Shown here: in pieces, positions 35,155 through 44,086 of the stretch | How the letters are laid out: every line of letters starts with the position of its first letter | Position numbering within the stretch: the first letter of the stretch is position 1 | Origin: Archangium gephyra | GTDB taxonomy: Bacteria > Myxococcota > Myxococcia > Myxococcales > Myxococcaceae | Direction of reading: 5' to 3' | DNA length: 64,000 bases | Assembly (NCBI RefSeq): GCF_001027285.1 | Contig: NZ_CP011509.1 | Coordinates: forward strand, 10,130,501 to 10,194,500 | Translations under genes and position numbers: made by a program | The notes under the pieces: model-generated | The model's database searches: none | The model's input: only the letters and a program-made list of their open reading frames with translations | What the model was told of the DNA's origin: nothing

Positions 35155-35964
35155 ATGCGGAAGCTGTCCATGGCGTTGCTGGCTGGTGTGGCGCTCGTTG
35201 GCTGCGGTGGTCCCGAGGCCGAGACCGAGGCGCGTATCCCGACGTACGAGGAGTTCCGGGCCGAGGCGATCCAGGACGTGGACAACGCCAACGTCTTCAT
35301 CGTCAACGTCGACGAGGCCGTCGAGGGCGAGCAGGGCCTGCGCGAGTACTATGACAGCGTCTTCGCCAAGGGTGGCACGGGCACCGCCGGCCAGGGCCTG
35401 GCCGTGTACTACGTGGGGGGCGACATCAAGTGGAGCGCCACCGCGGCCCGCAACATCACCTACTGCGTGAGCTCCGCCTCGTTCGGCAGCCGCTACAGCA
35501 CCGTGGTGACGGCGATGAACAACGCGGCCGCGGCCTGGGAGGCCACCGCCAACGTCAACTTCATCCACTCCAGCAGCTACGACTCCAACTGCACCGCGTC
35601 CCAGACGGGCGTGGTCTTCGATGTGCGCCAGGTGAGCGGCGCCGGCTACACGGCCCGCGCGTTCTTCCCCAACTCCAGCCGCTCGGCCCGCAACGTCCTC
35701 ATCGACAGCACCGCCTTCGGCCTGACGGGTCCCGTGACGCTCACCGGCGTGCTCCGCCACGAGCTGGGCCACACCATCGGCTTCCGCCACGAGCACACCC
35801 GCTCCACCAGCTCCGGCTGCTACGAGGACTCCAACTGGCGTGCGCTGACCAGCACCTATGACCGCTACTCGGTCATGCACTACCCCCAGTGCAACGGCCT
35901 GAACACCGGGGATCTGATCCTCACCAGCCTGGACAAGTCCGGCGCCCGCGCGCTGTACCCGTAA
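35155..35964 (+). CDS. M57-type (HExxH) metalloprotease, lipoprotein
   Basis: A 269-residue protease. The signal ends in LVGC (lipobox, cysteine at residue 17). The zinc site is HELGHTIGFRHEH: H202, E203, H206 and H212. A downstream SVMHYP gives the Met-turn of metzincins. The layout fits peptidase family M57 (dual-action HEIGH metallopeptidases), which is common in myxobacteria. A pro-region of about 60 residues precedes the catalytic domain. The ATG at 35155 follows AAAGAGGAATCCCC. It probably degrades proteins outside the cell, fitting a predatory lifestyle. Confidence 0.88.
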   Translation: MRKLSMALLAGVALVGCGGPEAETEARIPTYEEFRAEAIQDVDNANVFIVNVDEAVEGEQGLREYYDSVFAKGGTGTAGQGLAVYYVGGDIKWSATAARNITYCVSSASFGSRYSTVVTAMNNAAAAWEATANVNFIHSSSYDSNCTASQTGVVFDVRQVSGAGYTARAFFPNSSRSARNVLIDSTAFGLTGPVTLTGVLRHELGHTIGFRHEHTRSTSSGCYEDSNWRALTSTYDRYSVMHYPQCNGLNTGDLILTSLDKSGARALYP

Positions 35965-36143
35965 GCCGTCCGCTCCTCGCGAGCAGGCAGGGGCCGGGGA
36001 TGCACGCCTCCAGGTGGGGGTGGGCGTCTCCGGCCTTGTCGTGTTCCCCGTTGAGGCTCAGCTCCCTCTGGCTCCAGCTGAGCGTCCTCACCTCGCCTCA
36101 GGTGACGAAATGGTGGCCGACCGCCTAGCCTTCTCGTTCACGC

Positions 36144-39100
36144 ATGTTGCCAACGATTCCGAACTACTCGGTCCTGGAGGTGCTCCACCAGGGGGCGAAG
36201 CATACGCTGTTCCGGGCCCTGAGACAGGCGGACGGACGTCCGGTCGTCATCAAGATGCCCGACATGGCCCACGTGGACTCGCGAGGGATCGCACGGCTGG
36301 AGCGCGAGTTCAGGCTGCTCCGGCAATGCCAGGGCTCGCCTCATGTCGTGGAGGCCCTGGAGCTGCTGCAGTTGCCGGGCACCGCGGCCCTCGTCCTGGA
36401 GGACTTCCAGGGTCACGCGCTCAATCGGCTGCTCTCCAGCCCGATCGAGCTCCGCTCCTTCCTGCGGCTCGCGAGCTCGATGGCCTCCGCCCTCGCCGAG
36501 GTCCACCGCCACGAGATCGTTCACCTCGATATCAAGCCGGCCAACATCCTCGTGAACGAGGCGGCGGGCGTGGTGAAGATCGCGGACTTCGGCATCGCGT
36601 CGGCCCTCCCCCTCGAGCATCCGTCCTTCCGCCCCGCGAGCACGGTGGAGGGGACTTTCGCGTACCTGTCGCCCGAGCAGACAGGCCGGATGAACCGCGT
36701 GGTCGATCACCGCTCGGACCTGTACTCGCTGGGCATCACGTTCTACGAGATGCTCGCGGGAGTGCTTCCGTTCTCGGCGGAGGACGTGCTCGGGTGGTTC
36801 CACTGCCACCTGGCGGTGGTTCCCCGGCCGGTGAGCGAGTTGAACCCGAGCGTGCCGGTGGCCCTCTCGCGGCTCGTGGCCCGGCTGATCGCGAAGGCCC
36901 CCGAGGATCGGTATCAGAGCGCGGAGGGACTCAAGGCGGACCTGGAGCAGTGCGCCGCGCGCTGGGACTCGGGTGCGGAGCTCGCGCCCTTCCCGCTCGG
37001 CTCCGCGGATGCGTTGGATGGGTTTCGCATCCCCGAGAAGCTCTACGGCCGAGAGGACGACGTGGCGGCGCTCCTCGGCGCGTTCGATCGGGGTGTCAAA
37101 TCAGGACGCTGCGCGCTGGCGCTCATCTCCGGGTACTCGGGCGTGGGCAAGTCGTCGCTGGTGAGAGAGGTCTTCGGGCCGCTGGTGCGCGAGCGCGGCC
37201 TGTTCGCGTCCGGCAAGTTCGATCAGCTCAATACCGGGGGTCCCTACTCCACCCTGGTGTCCGCCCTCCGGCAATGCCTCCAGCAGATCCTCGCCGAAGG
37301 GGAAGCGGAGATCGCCGCATGGAAGGAGCGCATCCAGCGAGCGCTCGGCGTGAACGGCCAGCTCGTGGCCGACATGCTCCCCCAGCTCGAGCTCATCATC
37401 GGAAAGCAGGCGCCGGTGAAGGAGCTGGGCCCGGCCGAGTCGCTGAACCTGCTCCACGAGGTCTTCACCCGCTTCTTCGGCGCGCTCAGCCCCGACAAGC
37501 GTCCGCTCGTCCTGTTCCTCGATGACCTCCAATGGGTCGATCCGGCGACCCTCGCCCTCCTCCAGCACGTCATCCCCGACCCGGAGGCTGGCTGCCTGTT
37601 CGTGATTGGCGCCTACCGCGACAATGAGGTGCCTCCCTCGCATCCGCTGAGGGTGGCGCTCGACTCGCTGCGCGGGGTGGGGGTCCCCATCGCCTCGATC
37701 GTGCTCTCGCCGCTGGGGCGCGAGCACACCCAGCGCCTGCTCGCGGACACGCTGCACACCGGCGAGGCGCGGGTACTGCCGCTCGCGAACCTGCTCCTCG
37801 AGAAGACCGGAGGCAACCCGTTCTTCCTCACCCAGTTCCTCGGCACCCTCCACCGGGAGAAGCGCCTCCAGTTCGACACGGCGGCGCGCGAGTGGCGCTG
37901 GGAGCTCGCGCAGCTCCAGGCCCAGGGCTTCACCGACAACGTGGTCGAGCTGATGGTCTCGAAGCTGAGGGAGCTCCCCGCTCCCACCCAGGACGCACTC
38001 AAGGTCGCCGCCTGCATCGGCAACACCTTCGCCGCCGAGGACGTCTCCGAGCTGGTGCAGGGCTCCCTCGAGGAGCTCGAAGCGAGGCTCCTGGGAGCCC
38101 TCAAGGAGCGGCTGATCCTTCGCTCCGAGCACGGGTACAGGTTCCTGCATGATCGCATCCAGCAGGCCGCCTATCTCCTCATCCCGGAGGATCAGCGCAT
38201 CGCGCTGCACCTGCGGATCGGCCGGATGCTGCGCGCCCGCCGGCCGTCGGCGGTGTTCGAGCTCGTCAACCACCTCAACCTCGCGGCGGCGCTGATCGAC
38301 AGCGGAGACGAGACCCTCGAGCTGGCGCGGCTCAACCTGGCGGCGGGCAAGAGCGCGATCCGGTCAGCGGCCCATGCGGCTGCGTTGAGCTACCTCGCGA
38401 CCGGTTGTGAGCTCGTGGGCGAGGACGGATGGGAGTCCCACCATGAGCTGACCTACGAGCTCACCTTCCAGCGGGCCCAGTGCGAGCTTGTCAGCGGGCA
38501 GCTGGGGGCGGCGGAGGCGAGGATCACCGCCCTCATCACGCGCGCCCGCACCCGGGCCGAGCAGGCCGACGTGCACCGCTTGAAGGTGGATCTCCACGGG
38601 ACGCGAGGCGAGTTCCCCCAGGCCGTCGAGGCGGCGCTCTCCTGTGCGCGGCGGTTCGGGCTCGAGCTGCCCCTGCGGCCCAACCCCGACGAGCTCAGGG
38701 CCACGGTGCAGGCCCTCTGGGAGGAGCTGGAGCAACGCGGGCTCGAGTCGCTGCTGGATCTGCCGCCGATGACGGACCCGGACCAGCGGGCGCTCCTGGC
38801 GCTCTTCGCGGCCGTCCTGCCACCCGCGTACTTCATCAACCCGGATCTGCATGATCTGCTCGCCTGCCAGATGGTCGGTGCCAGCCTGCGTCACGGAAAC
38901 GCGGACGTCTCCGTCATGGGCTACGTCGTCTTCGGGCAGGCCATGGGCCATGTCCTCAAGAAGTGGCGCGAGGCGGTCCGCCTCGGCGCGCTCGCGGTCG
39001 ACCTGATGGACAGGCGGGGCATCGTCGGGAGCAGGGCGAAGGTGTGCCTCGTCATCGGAGGCTTCATCAACCACCGGATCCAACACCTCCGGGAGGTGCT

Positions 39101-41432
39101 TCCGCTGTTCCGGGAGAGCTGGTCCGCCGCACGCGAGACCGGTGAGCTCACCTTCGCCTCCTATTCCATCATGAACCTCGCGGTGTTCCGGTTCATGATG
39201 GGAGACCCCCTCGAGGACGTCTCCGCCGAGGCCGAGACCTTCCTGGACTTCCTCCACCGCACGAGAAACGACGCGGTGTGGTTGGCCATCTCGGATCTCC
39301 GCGAGGTGGTGGAGTGTCTGCGGCAGGGAACAGAGGCCCCGCCGGTCGCGCCGGACAGTGTGACCGGGCTGCGCGCCATCCCCTTCATCGCGTTCATGTT
39401 CTACAGGTACCGGCTGCTCTGCGCGCTCCTCTACGGAGACGCGCGGGGGGCCGTGGAGATGGCCCGGAAGGGCCGGGAGTTCCTCTTCTCCTACGCCGGG
39501 CAGGCGGGCGTCGCGGAGTACCACTACCACGCGGCGCTCGCGCTGGCCCGGCACTACGACGCGGTCACGCCCGCGGAGCAGCGGGAGTACCTCCGCCAGC
39601 TCGAGGCCGACCATGCGGTGCTCCAGGAGTGGGCGGAGACAGGCCCCGCGAACTTTGGCCATGCGTCCGCGCTCATCTCCGCGGAGCTCGCCCGGCTCCG
39701 GGGGAACACCGAAGAGGCGATGCGGCGGTATGAAGAGGCCATCTCCCGGGCCCGCCAGAATGGCTTCACCCAGTGCGAGGCGCTCGCGTACGAGGTCGCG
39801 TCGGAGTTCTATCGAGCCCGAGGCGTCGAGACCGTCGCCGACACGTACCTGCGCGAGGCCCGGCGCGCCTGGCTGCAATGGGGTGCGCACGGCAAGGTGA
39901 AGCTGCTCGACATGAGGCACCCGCGCCTGCTCAGGTCCGGAAACACCAGCACCAGCACCAGCACCAGCACCAGCGTGACCACGGACGAGGCGTTCGACGT
40001 GATGACGGTGGTGAAGGCGCAGCAGGCGATTTCCAAGGAGATCGTCCTCGCCGGCCTGTTGAAGACGTTGATGCGCATCCTCATCGAGAGCGCGGGGGCG
40101 GAGCGGGGGTATCTCCTCCTGACCCGTGACGACACCCTGTTCATCGAGGCGGAGGCGCAGGTCGATCGCGAGGAGATCAAGGTCGACGCCGAGCCGGTGC
40201 CGTTCGAGGCGTCGGCTCGCCTCCCCCACTCCATCGTGCACTACGTCAAACGCTCGCTCGAGAGCCTCATCCTCGAGGACGCGGGGACCGACGGCAGGTT
40301 CGCCTCGGACGAGTACGTGGTCCGGGCGAAGCCCCGGTCGATCCTGTGCATGCCGGTGATGGGCCAGGCGAAGCTGTTGGGCGTCCTCTACGTCGAGAAC
40401 AGGCTGGCCGCGGGCGTGTTCACCCCCAGCCGGCTCGCGGTCCTCGAGGTGCTGGCGTCGCAGGCCTCGATCTCGCTGGCGAACGCGCGGCTCTATGCGA
40501 GCGTGCAGCAGGCCCAGGAGGAACTGCGGCGATCACACGACGAGCTCGAGCAGCGCGTCGAGGAGCGGGCGCGCGAGTTGCGGCGCGCCCAGGCGGAGCT
40601 CCTGGACACCGCGCGGCGCGCTGGAAAGGCGGAGATCGCCGCGGAGGTGCTGCACAACGCGGGGAACATCCTCAACAGCATCAACACCTCGGCGGGACTC
40701 GTGGCCTCCAAGCTGAGCCAGTTCCGCGTGCCGAAGCTCACGCAGACCGCGGCGCTCCTGCAGGCGCACCAGCAGGAGCTCGGGGAGTTCCTGATGAAGG
40801 ACGCGGCGGGCAGAGGGCTGCCCGCCTACCTCTCCAGCCTGGCGGCGGCGATGCAGCAGGATCTGGAGCTCACGCGAGGCGAGGTGGACTCGCTGCTGGC
40901 GAGCGTGGAGTACCTCAACGAGGTGGTGCGGACCCAGCAGGCCTACGTCGGGGTCTCGGAGGCGCCGGAATGGATTCACCTGGAGGAGCTGCTGGATGAA
41001 GCCCTGCGGATGAACACACCCGTCCTGGAGCCGCTGCGGGTGCGGCTCATCAAGGAGTACCAGGCACTGCCGGCCCTGCTCCTCCAGCGCAGCAAGGTGG
41101 TGCAGATCCTCACCCACCTCATCAGCAACGCTGCCAGTGCGCTGAGTGAGAGTGGGCAGGAGGAGAAGTGGCTCCGGCTCAAGCTCGAGAAGAGTGGCGA
41201 GCGGATGCTGCGAGTCTCCGTGGAAGACAACGGGGTGGGGATCGCGCCGGAGAACCTGGAGCTGCTCTTCCGCCCCGGCTTCACCACCAAGGAGGAAGGG
41301 CACGGCTTCGGCCTGCACGGCAGCATCCTCACGGCGAAGGCCCTGGGCGGTTCCATCCTGGCGAAGAGCAAGGGACCGGGCCTGGGCGCCGTGTTCATCC
41401 TGGAGCTGCCCCTGGTGAGCTCCAGGGCCTGA
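36144..41432 (+). CDS. giant hybrid kinase: Ser/Thr kinase, AAA ATPase, GAF, histidine kinase
   Basis: A 1762-residue signalling protein. Residues about 8-275 are a Ser/Thr kinase (K37 in VVIKMPD; D129 in HLDIKPAN; D148 in ADFG). An AAA-type ATPase follows (Walker A GYSGVGKSS at about 330; LFLDDLQWVDP). Residues about 700-1270 are TPR-like helices. A hexanucleotide tract codes for a Thr/Ser linker (about 1268-1277), then a GAF domain (about 1300-1440), a coiled coil, and a histidine kinase core with H1504 (EVLHNAGN), SNAASALSE, DNGVGI and GHGFGLHGS. This order is known for trifunctional kinase/ATP-binding/sensor proteins of myxobacteria and cyanobacteria. No regulator gene is beside it. The start lacks a clear ribosome site. 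Confidence 0.93.
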   Translation: MLPTIPNYSVLEVLHQGAKHTLFRALRQADGRPVVIKMPDMAHVDSRGIARLEREFRLLRQCQGSPHVVEALELLQLPGTAALVLEDFQGHALNRLLSSPIELRSFLRLASSMASALAEVHRHEIVHLDIKPANILVNEAAGVVKIADFGIASALPLEHPSFRPASTVEGTFAYLSPEQTGRMNRVVDHRSDLYSLGITFYEMLAGVLPFSAEDVLGWFHCHLAVVPRPVSELNPSVPVALSRLVARLIAKAPEDRYQSAEGLKADLEQCAARWDSGAELAPFPLGSADALDGFRIPEKLYGREDDVAALLGAFDRGVKSGRCALALISGYSGVGKSSLVREVFGPLVRERGLFASGKFDQLNTGGPYSTLVSALRQCLQQILAEGEAEIAAWKERIQRALGVNGQLVADMLPQLELIIGKQAPVKELGPAESLNLLHEVFTRFFGALSPDKRPLVLFLDDLQWVDPATLALLQHVIPDPEAGCLFVIGAYRDNEVPPSHPLRVALDSLRGVGVPIASIVLSPLGREHTQRLLADTLHTGEARVLPLANLLLEKTGGNPFFLTQFLGTLHREKRLQFDTAAREWRWELAQLQAQGFTDNVVELMVSKLRELPAPTQDALKVAACIGNTFAAEDVSELVQGSLEELEARLLGALKERLILRSEHGYRFLHDRIQQAAYLLIPEDQRIALHLRIGRMLRARRPSAVFELVNHLNLAAALIDSGDETLELARLNLAAGKSAIRSAAHAAALSYLATGCELVGEDGWESHHELTYELTFQRAQCELVSGQLGAAEARITALITRARTRAEQADVHRLKVDLHGTRGEFPQAVEAALSCARRFGLELPLRPNPDELRATVQALWEELEQRGLESLLDLPPMTDPDQRALLALFAAVLPPAYFINPDLHDLLACQMVGASLRHGNADVSVMGYVVFGQAMGHVLKKWREAVRLGALAVDLMDRRGIVGSRAKVCLVIGGFINHRIQHLREVLPLFRESWSAARETGELTFASYSIMNLAVFRFMMGDPLEDVSAEAETFLDFLHRTRNDAVWLAISDLREVVECLRQGTEAPPVAPDSVTGLRAIPFIAFMFYRYRLLCALLYGDARGAVEMARKGREFLFSYAGQAGVAEYHYHAALALARHYDAVTPAEQREYLRQLEADHAVLQEWAETGPANFGHASALISAELARLRGNTEEAMRRYEEAISRARQNGFTQCEALAYEVASEFYRARGVETVADTYLREARRAWLQWGAHGKVKLLDMRHPRLLRSGNTSTSTSTSTSVTTDEAFDVMTVVKAQQAISKEIVLAGLLKTLMRILIESAGAERGYLLLTRDDTLFIEAEAQVDREEIKVDAEPVPFEASARLPHSIVHYVKRSLESLILEDAGTDGRFASDEYVVRAKPRSILCMPVMGQAKLLGVLYVENRLAAGVFTPSRLAVLEVLASQASISLANARLYASVQQAQEELRRSHDELEQRVEERARELRRAQAELLDTARRAGKAEIAAEVLHNAGNILNSINTSAGLVASKLSQFRVPKLTQTAALLQAHQQELGEFLMKDAAGRGLPAYLSSLAAAMQQDLELTRGEVDSLLASVEYLNEVVRTQQAYVGVSEAPEWIHLEELLDEALRMNTPVLEPLRVRLIKEYQALPALLLQRSKVVQILTHLISNAASALSESGQEEKWLRLKLEKSGERMLRVSVEDNGVGIAPENLELLFRPGFTTKEEGHGFGLHGSILTAKALGGSILAKSKGPGLGAVFILELPLVSSRA
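39945..39974 (+). repeat. five tandem ACCAGC hexamers
   Basis: Five exact copies of ACCAGC inside the hybrid kinase gene, coding for (Thr-Ser)5 between the TPR-like part and the GAF domain. Copy-number change would stay in frame and only alter linker length. Confidence 0.95.
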
Positions 41433-41456
41433 TGACTTCCTCCCCGCCGGTCTGGG

Positions 41457-42623
41457 TCAGTTGATGCGCACCAGCGTGACGATGTCGGGCTGGGATTGCG
41501 TCAACTCGGAGACCGTGAGCTTGCCGCCGCGGAGGGTGCCCAGCACGCGGACGCCATCGGACAGCCGGGTCGCGATGAAGCTCACCTCGCCGGTGAGGCT
41601 GACATCGACCTTGCCGAACCGGTAGGGCGCTGCCGTGAGGAGCGGCACGGGCTCCAGTTCCGGGAGATCATACCGGGTCACGAAGGCGAGCCCCTCCGCG
41701 TCCTGCCCCCAGTTGAACAGGGACCCGCCCCGGGCCACCTTCATCGGCACGGAGAGCACCCGGGGCGTCCCGGACGGATTCACCACCTCGAGCAGGCTGA
41801 GCGCGGCCAGGACGAGGAGCCGGGATTGATCGCGATAGACGATGCCACAGTCGTTCCAGACCGAGGCCCCGCTCGACCAGACGTTCCTGGGCTCCGAATA
41901 CGTCCCATCCGCCCGCCCTTCCACGTGCTCGACGGTCGTCCTGTCCGACCAGCCCAGGCCAAGGTAGAAGTCCCGGCTTCCGGCCAGCCCCGGAAACACG
42001 CAGGTCTCGTTGCGGGCCGTGATGAACAAGGGGGCGCCACTCGGGGGATAGACGCGGACGATGGAGCCATTGTCCTGGCGCAGGTTCACCATCACGTCAT
42101 CGGCGGCGTTCATGGCGAAGCTCATGAGCTCGGCGCCATCGAAACGAAGCGTCGTCAGCTGGAGGGAATCGGTGCGCGCATCGATCCGATGCAGCTCGCT
42201 CCTGCCGTCGAGGGTCAGGATGTCGCCCGAGCTTCCCCATTGCACCGGGGCCGTGTTGTTCGACCGGGAGCTGCTGGGGGCGACGGGCACACAGAACTGG
42301 GCCGAGTCGGCTTTGCGCACCAGGAGGGACTCGCAGGTCTGCTCTTTGTACGTCACGCCGGAGACGGCGACGAGGACGAACCTGGGCGTGTCGTAGACAG
42401 CACTCGGGTTGCCCGAGCCGGTGGTGGTGAGGTCAACGGGATGGAACTGATCGCTCGAGTCGAGCGTGAGGAGCTGCTGCTTCCCGGAGGAGGTGCCGAG
42501 CGCAAGGCCTCGAACGTTGGAGAAATCGATCCCCAGATTGGCTTTCATCTCCGGGGGAGCCTCGGGGGGCTCACCACAGGCAGCGACAACGAATGCACAC
42601 GCCAACAGCTCGAGCTTCTTCAA
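41457..42623 (-). CDS. lipoprotein of unknown function, possible beta-propeller
   Basis: A 388-residue lipoprotein. I start it at the TTG at 42623, because it gives MKKLELLACAFVVAAC, a compact lipoprotein signal, with GGAGACGTTCC before it; the ATG at 42659 has no ribosome site and would put a basic tail ahead of the signal. The mature protein repeats a pattern of strands (LGTSSGKQQLLTLDSSD; SSGDILTLDGRSELHRID; AADDVMVNLRQDNGS), suggesting a beta-propeller. Function is unknown. It ends 25 bp from the convergent hybrid kinase gene. Confidence 0.72.
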   Translation of the reverse strand: MKKLELLACAFVVAACGEPPEAPPEMKANLGIDFSNVRGLALGTSSGKQQLLTLDSSDQFHPVDLTTTGSGNPSAVYDTPRFVLVAVSGVTYKEQTCESLLVRKADSAQFCVPVAPSSSRSNNTAPVQWGSSGDILTLDGRSELHRIDARTDSLQLTTLRFDGAELMSFAMNAADDVMVNLRQDNGSIVRVYPPSGAPLFITARNETCVFPGLAGSRDFYLGLGWSDRTTVEHVEGRADGTYSEPRNVWSSGASVWNDCGIVYRDQSRLLVLAALSLLEVVNPSGTPRVLSVPMKVARGGSLFNWGQDAEGLAFVTRYDLPELEPVPLLTAAPYRFGKVDVSLTGEVSFIATRLSDGVRVLGTLRGGKLTVSELTQSQPDIVTLVRIN

Positions 42624-42772
42624 GGAACGTCTCCGGGGTTGTTTGAGTCGAGGGAGCATCTGCACGGCAACGTACCCGTCCCAGGGGAGACAGAGAAGAC
42701 AGGCTGGCCAGCCGCTCGAACCTCGACCGGCCGTGCTTGCTCGCGCCTCGTCGCCCAATATACTCGCTGAAA

Positions 42773-43546
42773 ATGAATCGTATCCACTCTCAACTCCTCT
42801 GCGGCCTGCTGATGCTCCTGCCACCCATGGCGGCATCCGCCGAAACCATGGCATGGGCGCTCATTGGTGGCGGAGGTGCGACCCAGGAAGAGGCCCAGCG
42901 CTGGCTCGACCAGAAAAAGGCCAGCGTGGGACTTCATGAAATGTTTCACTTCTCCAAGGACTTCCCCAAGGTGGTGAGGAGTGATGAATACCCTGGACTG
43001 AAGCCTGGCCTCTTCATTGCCTTGCTTGCCATTTGCTCCGCGCATGACAAGGACGCGACTCTTCCCTTGATGAAGACCGTGGACGCCGGCATCTACGCAC
43101 GAGAAGTGAGGGTGTCCGATGGGCACATGAACTGCCTCGGAGAGGCCGCTCCCGAGGCGGAAGTCGTGACGGCTCCGGGATGGACGATTCGGGCCTACAA
43201 GTTCAGAGCGCCGTTCATGGGGGTGGACCTCGAGCATGCCCGGGTCGTTCTGGAAGACGCATCAGGCAAGATCGTGGATGCTTGGACTCCACCGAAGGGC
43301 GCACTCGACCTGGGAGAGGTGAGCCCGTTCGAGCGGTTCAACACGAGAGACCTTGCCACTGGCTGCGGCTACGAATTCAAGCCCGCCGATGGCAAGTTAC
43401 TCATCGAGCAAGACTGCATGTACGGCCACCATGCCGCGGGTGTAGCGGACCGGCAGTCCGCGTCCTATGAAGCCACCGCGAACAACGGCAAGCTCGTCGT
43501 CACCCGGGTGCGCAAGAGCAAGAAGACGCACCATCAGTGGGAATAG
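42773..43546 (+). CDS. exported protein of unknown function
   Basis: A 257-residue exported protein with a signal peptide (LLCGLLMLLPPMAASA). The mature part begins ETMAWALIGGGGATQEEAQR and has scattered histidines and cysteines (ICSAHDKDA; MNCLGEAAP; QDCMYGHHAAG). No family is recognised. The ATG at 42773 has no strong ribosome site but starts the signal directly. It borders the SitA-like cassette. Confidence 0.68.
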   Translation: MNRIHSQLLCGLLMLLPPMAASAETMAWALIGGGGATQEEAQRWLDQKKASVGLHEMFHFSKDFPKVVRSDEYPGLKPGLFIALLAICSAHDKDATLPLMKTVDAGIYAREVRVSDGHMNCLGEAAPEAEVVTAPGWTIRAYKFRAPFMGVDLEHARVVLEDASGKIVDAWTPPKGALDLGEVSPFERFNTRDLATGCGYEFKPADGKLLIEQDCMYGHHAAGVADRQSASYEATANNGKLVVTRVRKSKKTHHQWE

Positions 43547-43561
43547 TTCAAGCTTCACTTC

Positions 43562-43750
43562 AGCGTCAGCCCAGGTGGGGGCCGGGCTGCGCCGCTCCAC
43601 CACCGCCACCTTGCGCGGGATGAGCGCCGAGCGCAAGGCATTCACCTCGAGCAGATACGTCCCATCGTGCACCCATCCCGACTGGAAGTGGCCCTCCACA
43701 TCGACGTGCACGCTGGGGAGCCGACCTCTGCGAGGTGGGCTAAAGAGCAT
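43562..43750 (-). pseudogene. fragment of an unidentified gene beside the immunity gene
   Basis: The minus-strand frame starting with the ATG at 43750 (inside the end of the immunity-like gene) reads LPSVHVDVEGHFQSGW, then VHDGTYLLEVNALRSALIP and RKVAVVERR. This stretch looks like real protein sequence, but the frame then runs antisense through the neighbouring exported-protein gene to 43397, which looks like noise. It is probably the C-terminal scrap of a second immunity or cassette gene. Confidence 0.4.
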
Positions 43751-44075
43751 GCAGATCGTCCACTTCGACGGTGTAGGTTTCGCCCTGTTTGATCGCCGTC
43801 AATGAAAGAGTCAGATCACTGCGGCCTTCCTCCTGGGTCCACAGCGATACATCAAGGGCGAGCGTATCTGGGGGAGACGGTTGCTCATAAACATCTACAA
43901 TCATCTCGACGTCATCTGGCAAGGGAACCAGGGTCCGCCCATACTGCTCGACAGCGGTTCTCAACTCTGCCTCGGTCAAGCGTCCTGCTCGACCATCCGC
44001 TGCGATCTCCGCATATCGTCCCGCCGCCAGATCCTCTATCAGGCGCCGAACCTGAGCCACCAATTTCATGTCCAC
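43740..44075 (-). CDS. small immunity-like protein (DUF7668-like)
   Basis: A 111-residue acidic cytoplasmic protein: KLVAQVRRLIEDLAAGRYAE, GRLTEAELRTAVEQYG, LVPLPDDVE and LWTQEEGRSDLTLSLT. I recognise the pattern of a small family (DUF7668) found next to toxins. It lies 11 bp downstream of the SitA-like toxin gene on the same strand, with AGGAGG before the GTG at 44075. By position and size it should be the immunity protein (SitI-like) that protects the producer and its kin. Confidence 0.7.
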   Translation of the reverse strand: MDMKLVAQVRRLIEDLAAGRYAEIAADGRAGRLTEAELRTAVEQYGRTLVPLPDDVEMIVDVYEQPSPPDTLALDVSLWTQEEGRSDLTLSLTAIKQGETYTVEVDDLHAL

Positions 44076-44086
44076 AATGCGGCCTC

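Noticed and set aside
39945-39974. CRISPR or minisatellite array
   Set aside because: It is only five hexamers without spacers, inside a coding region.
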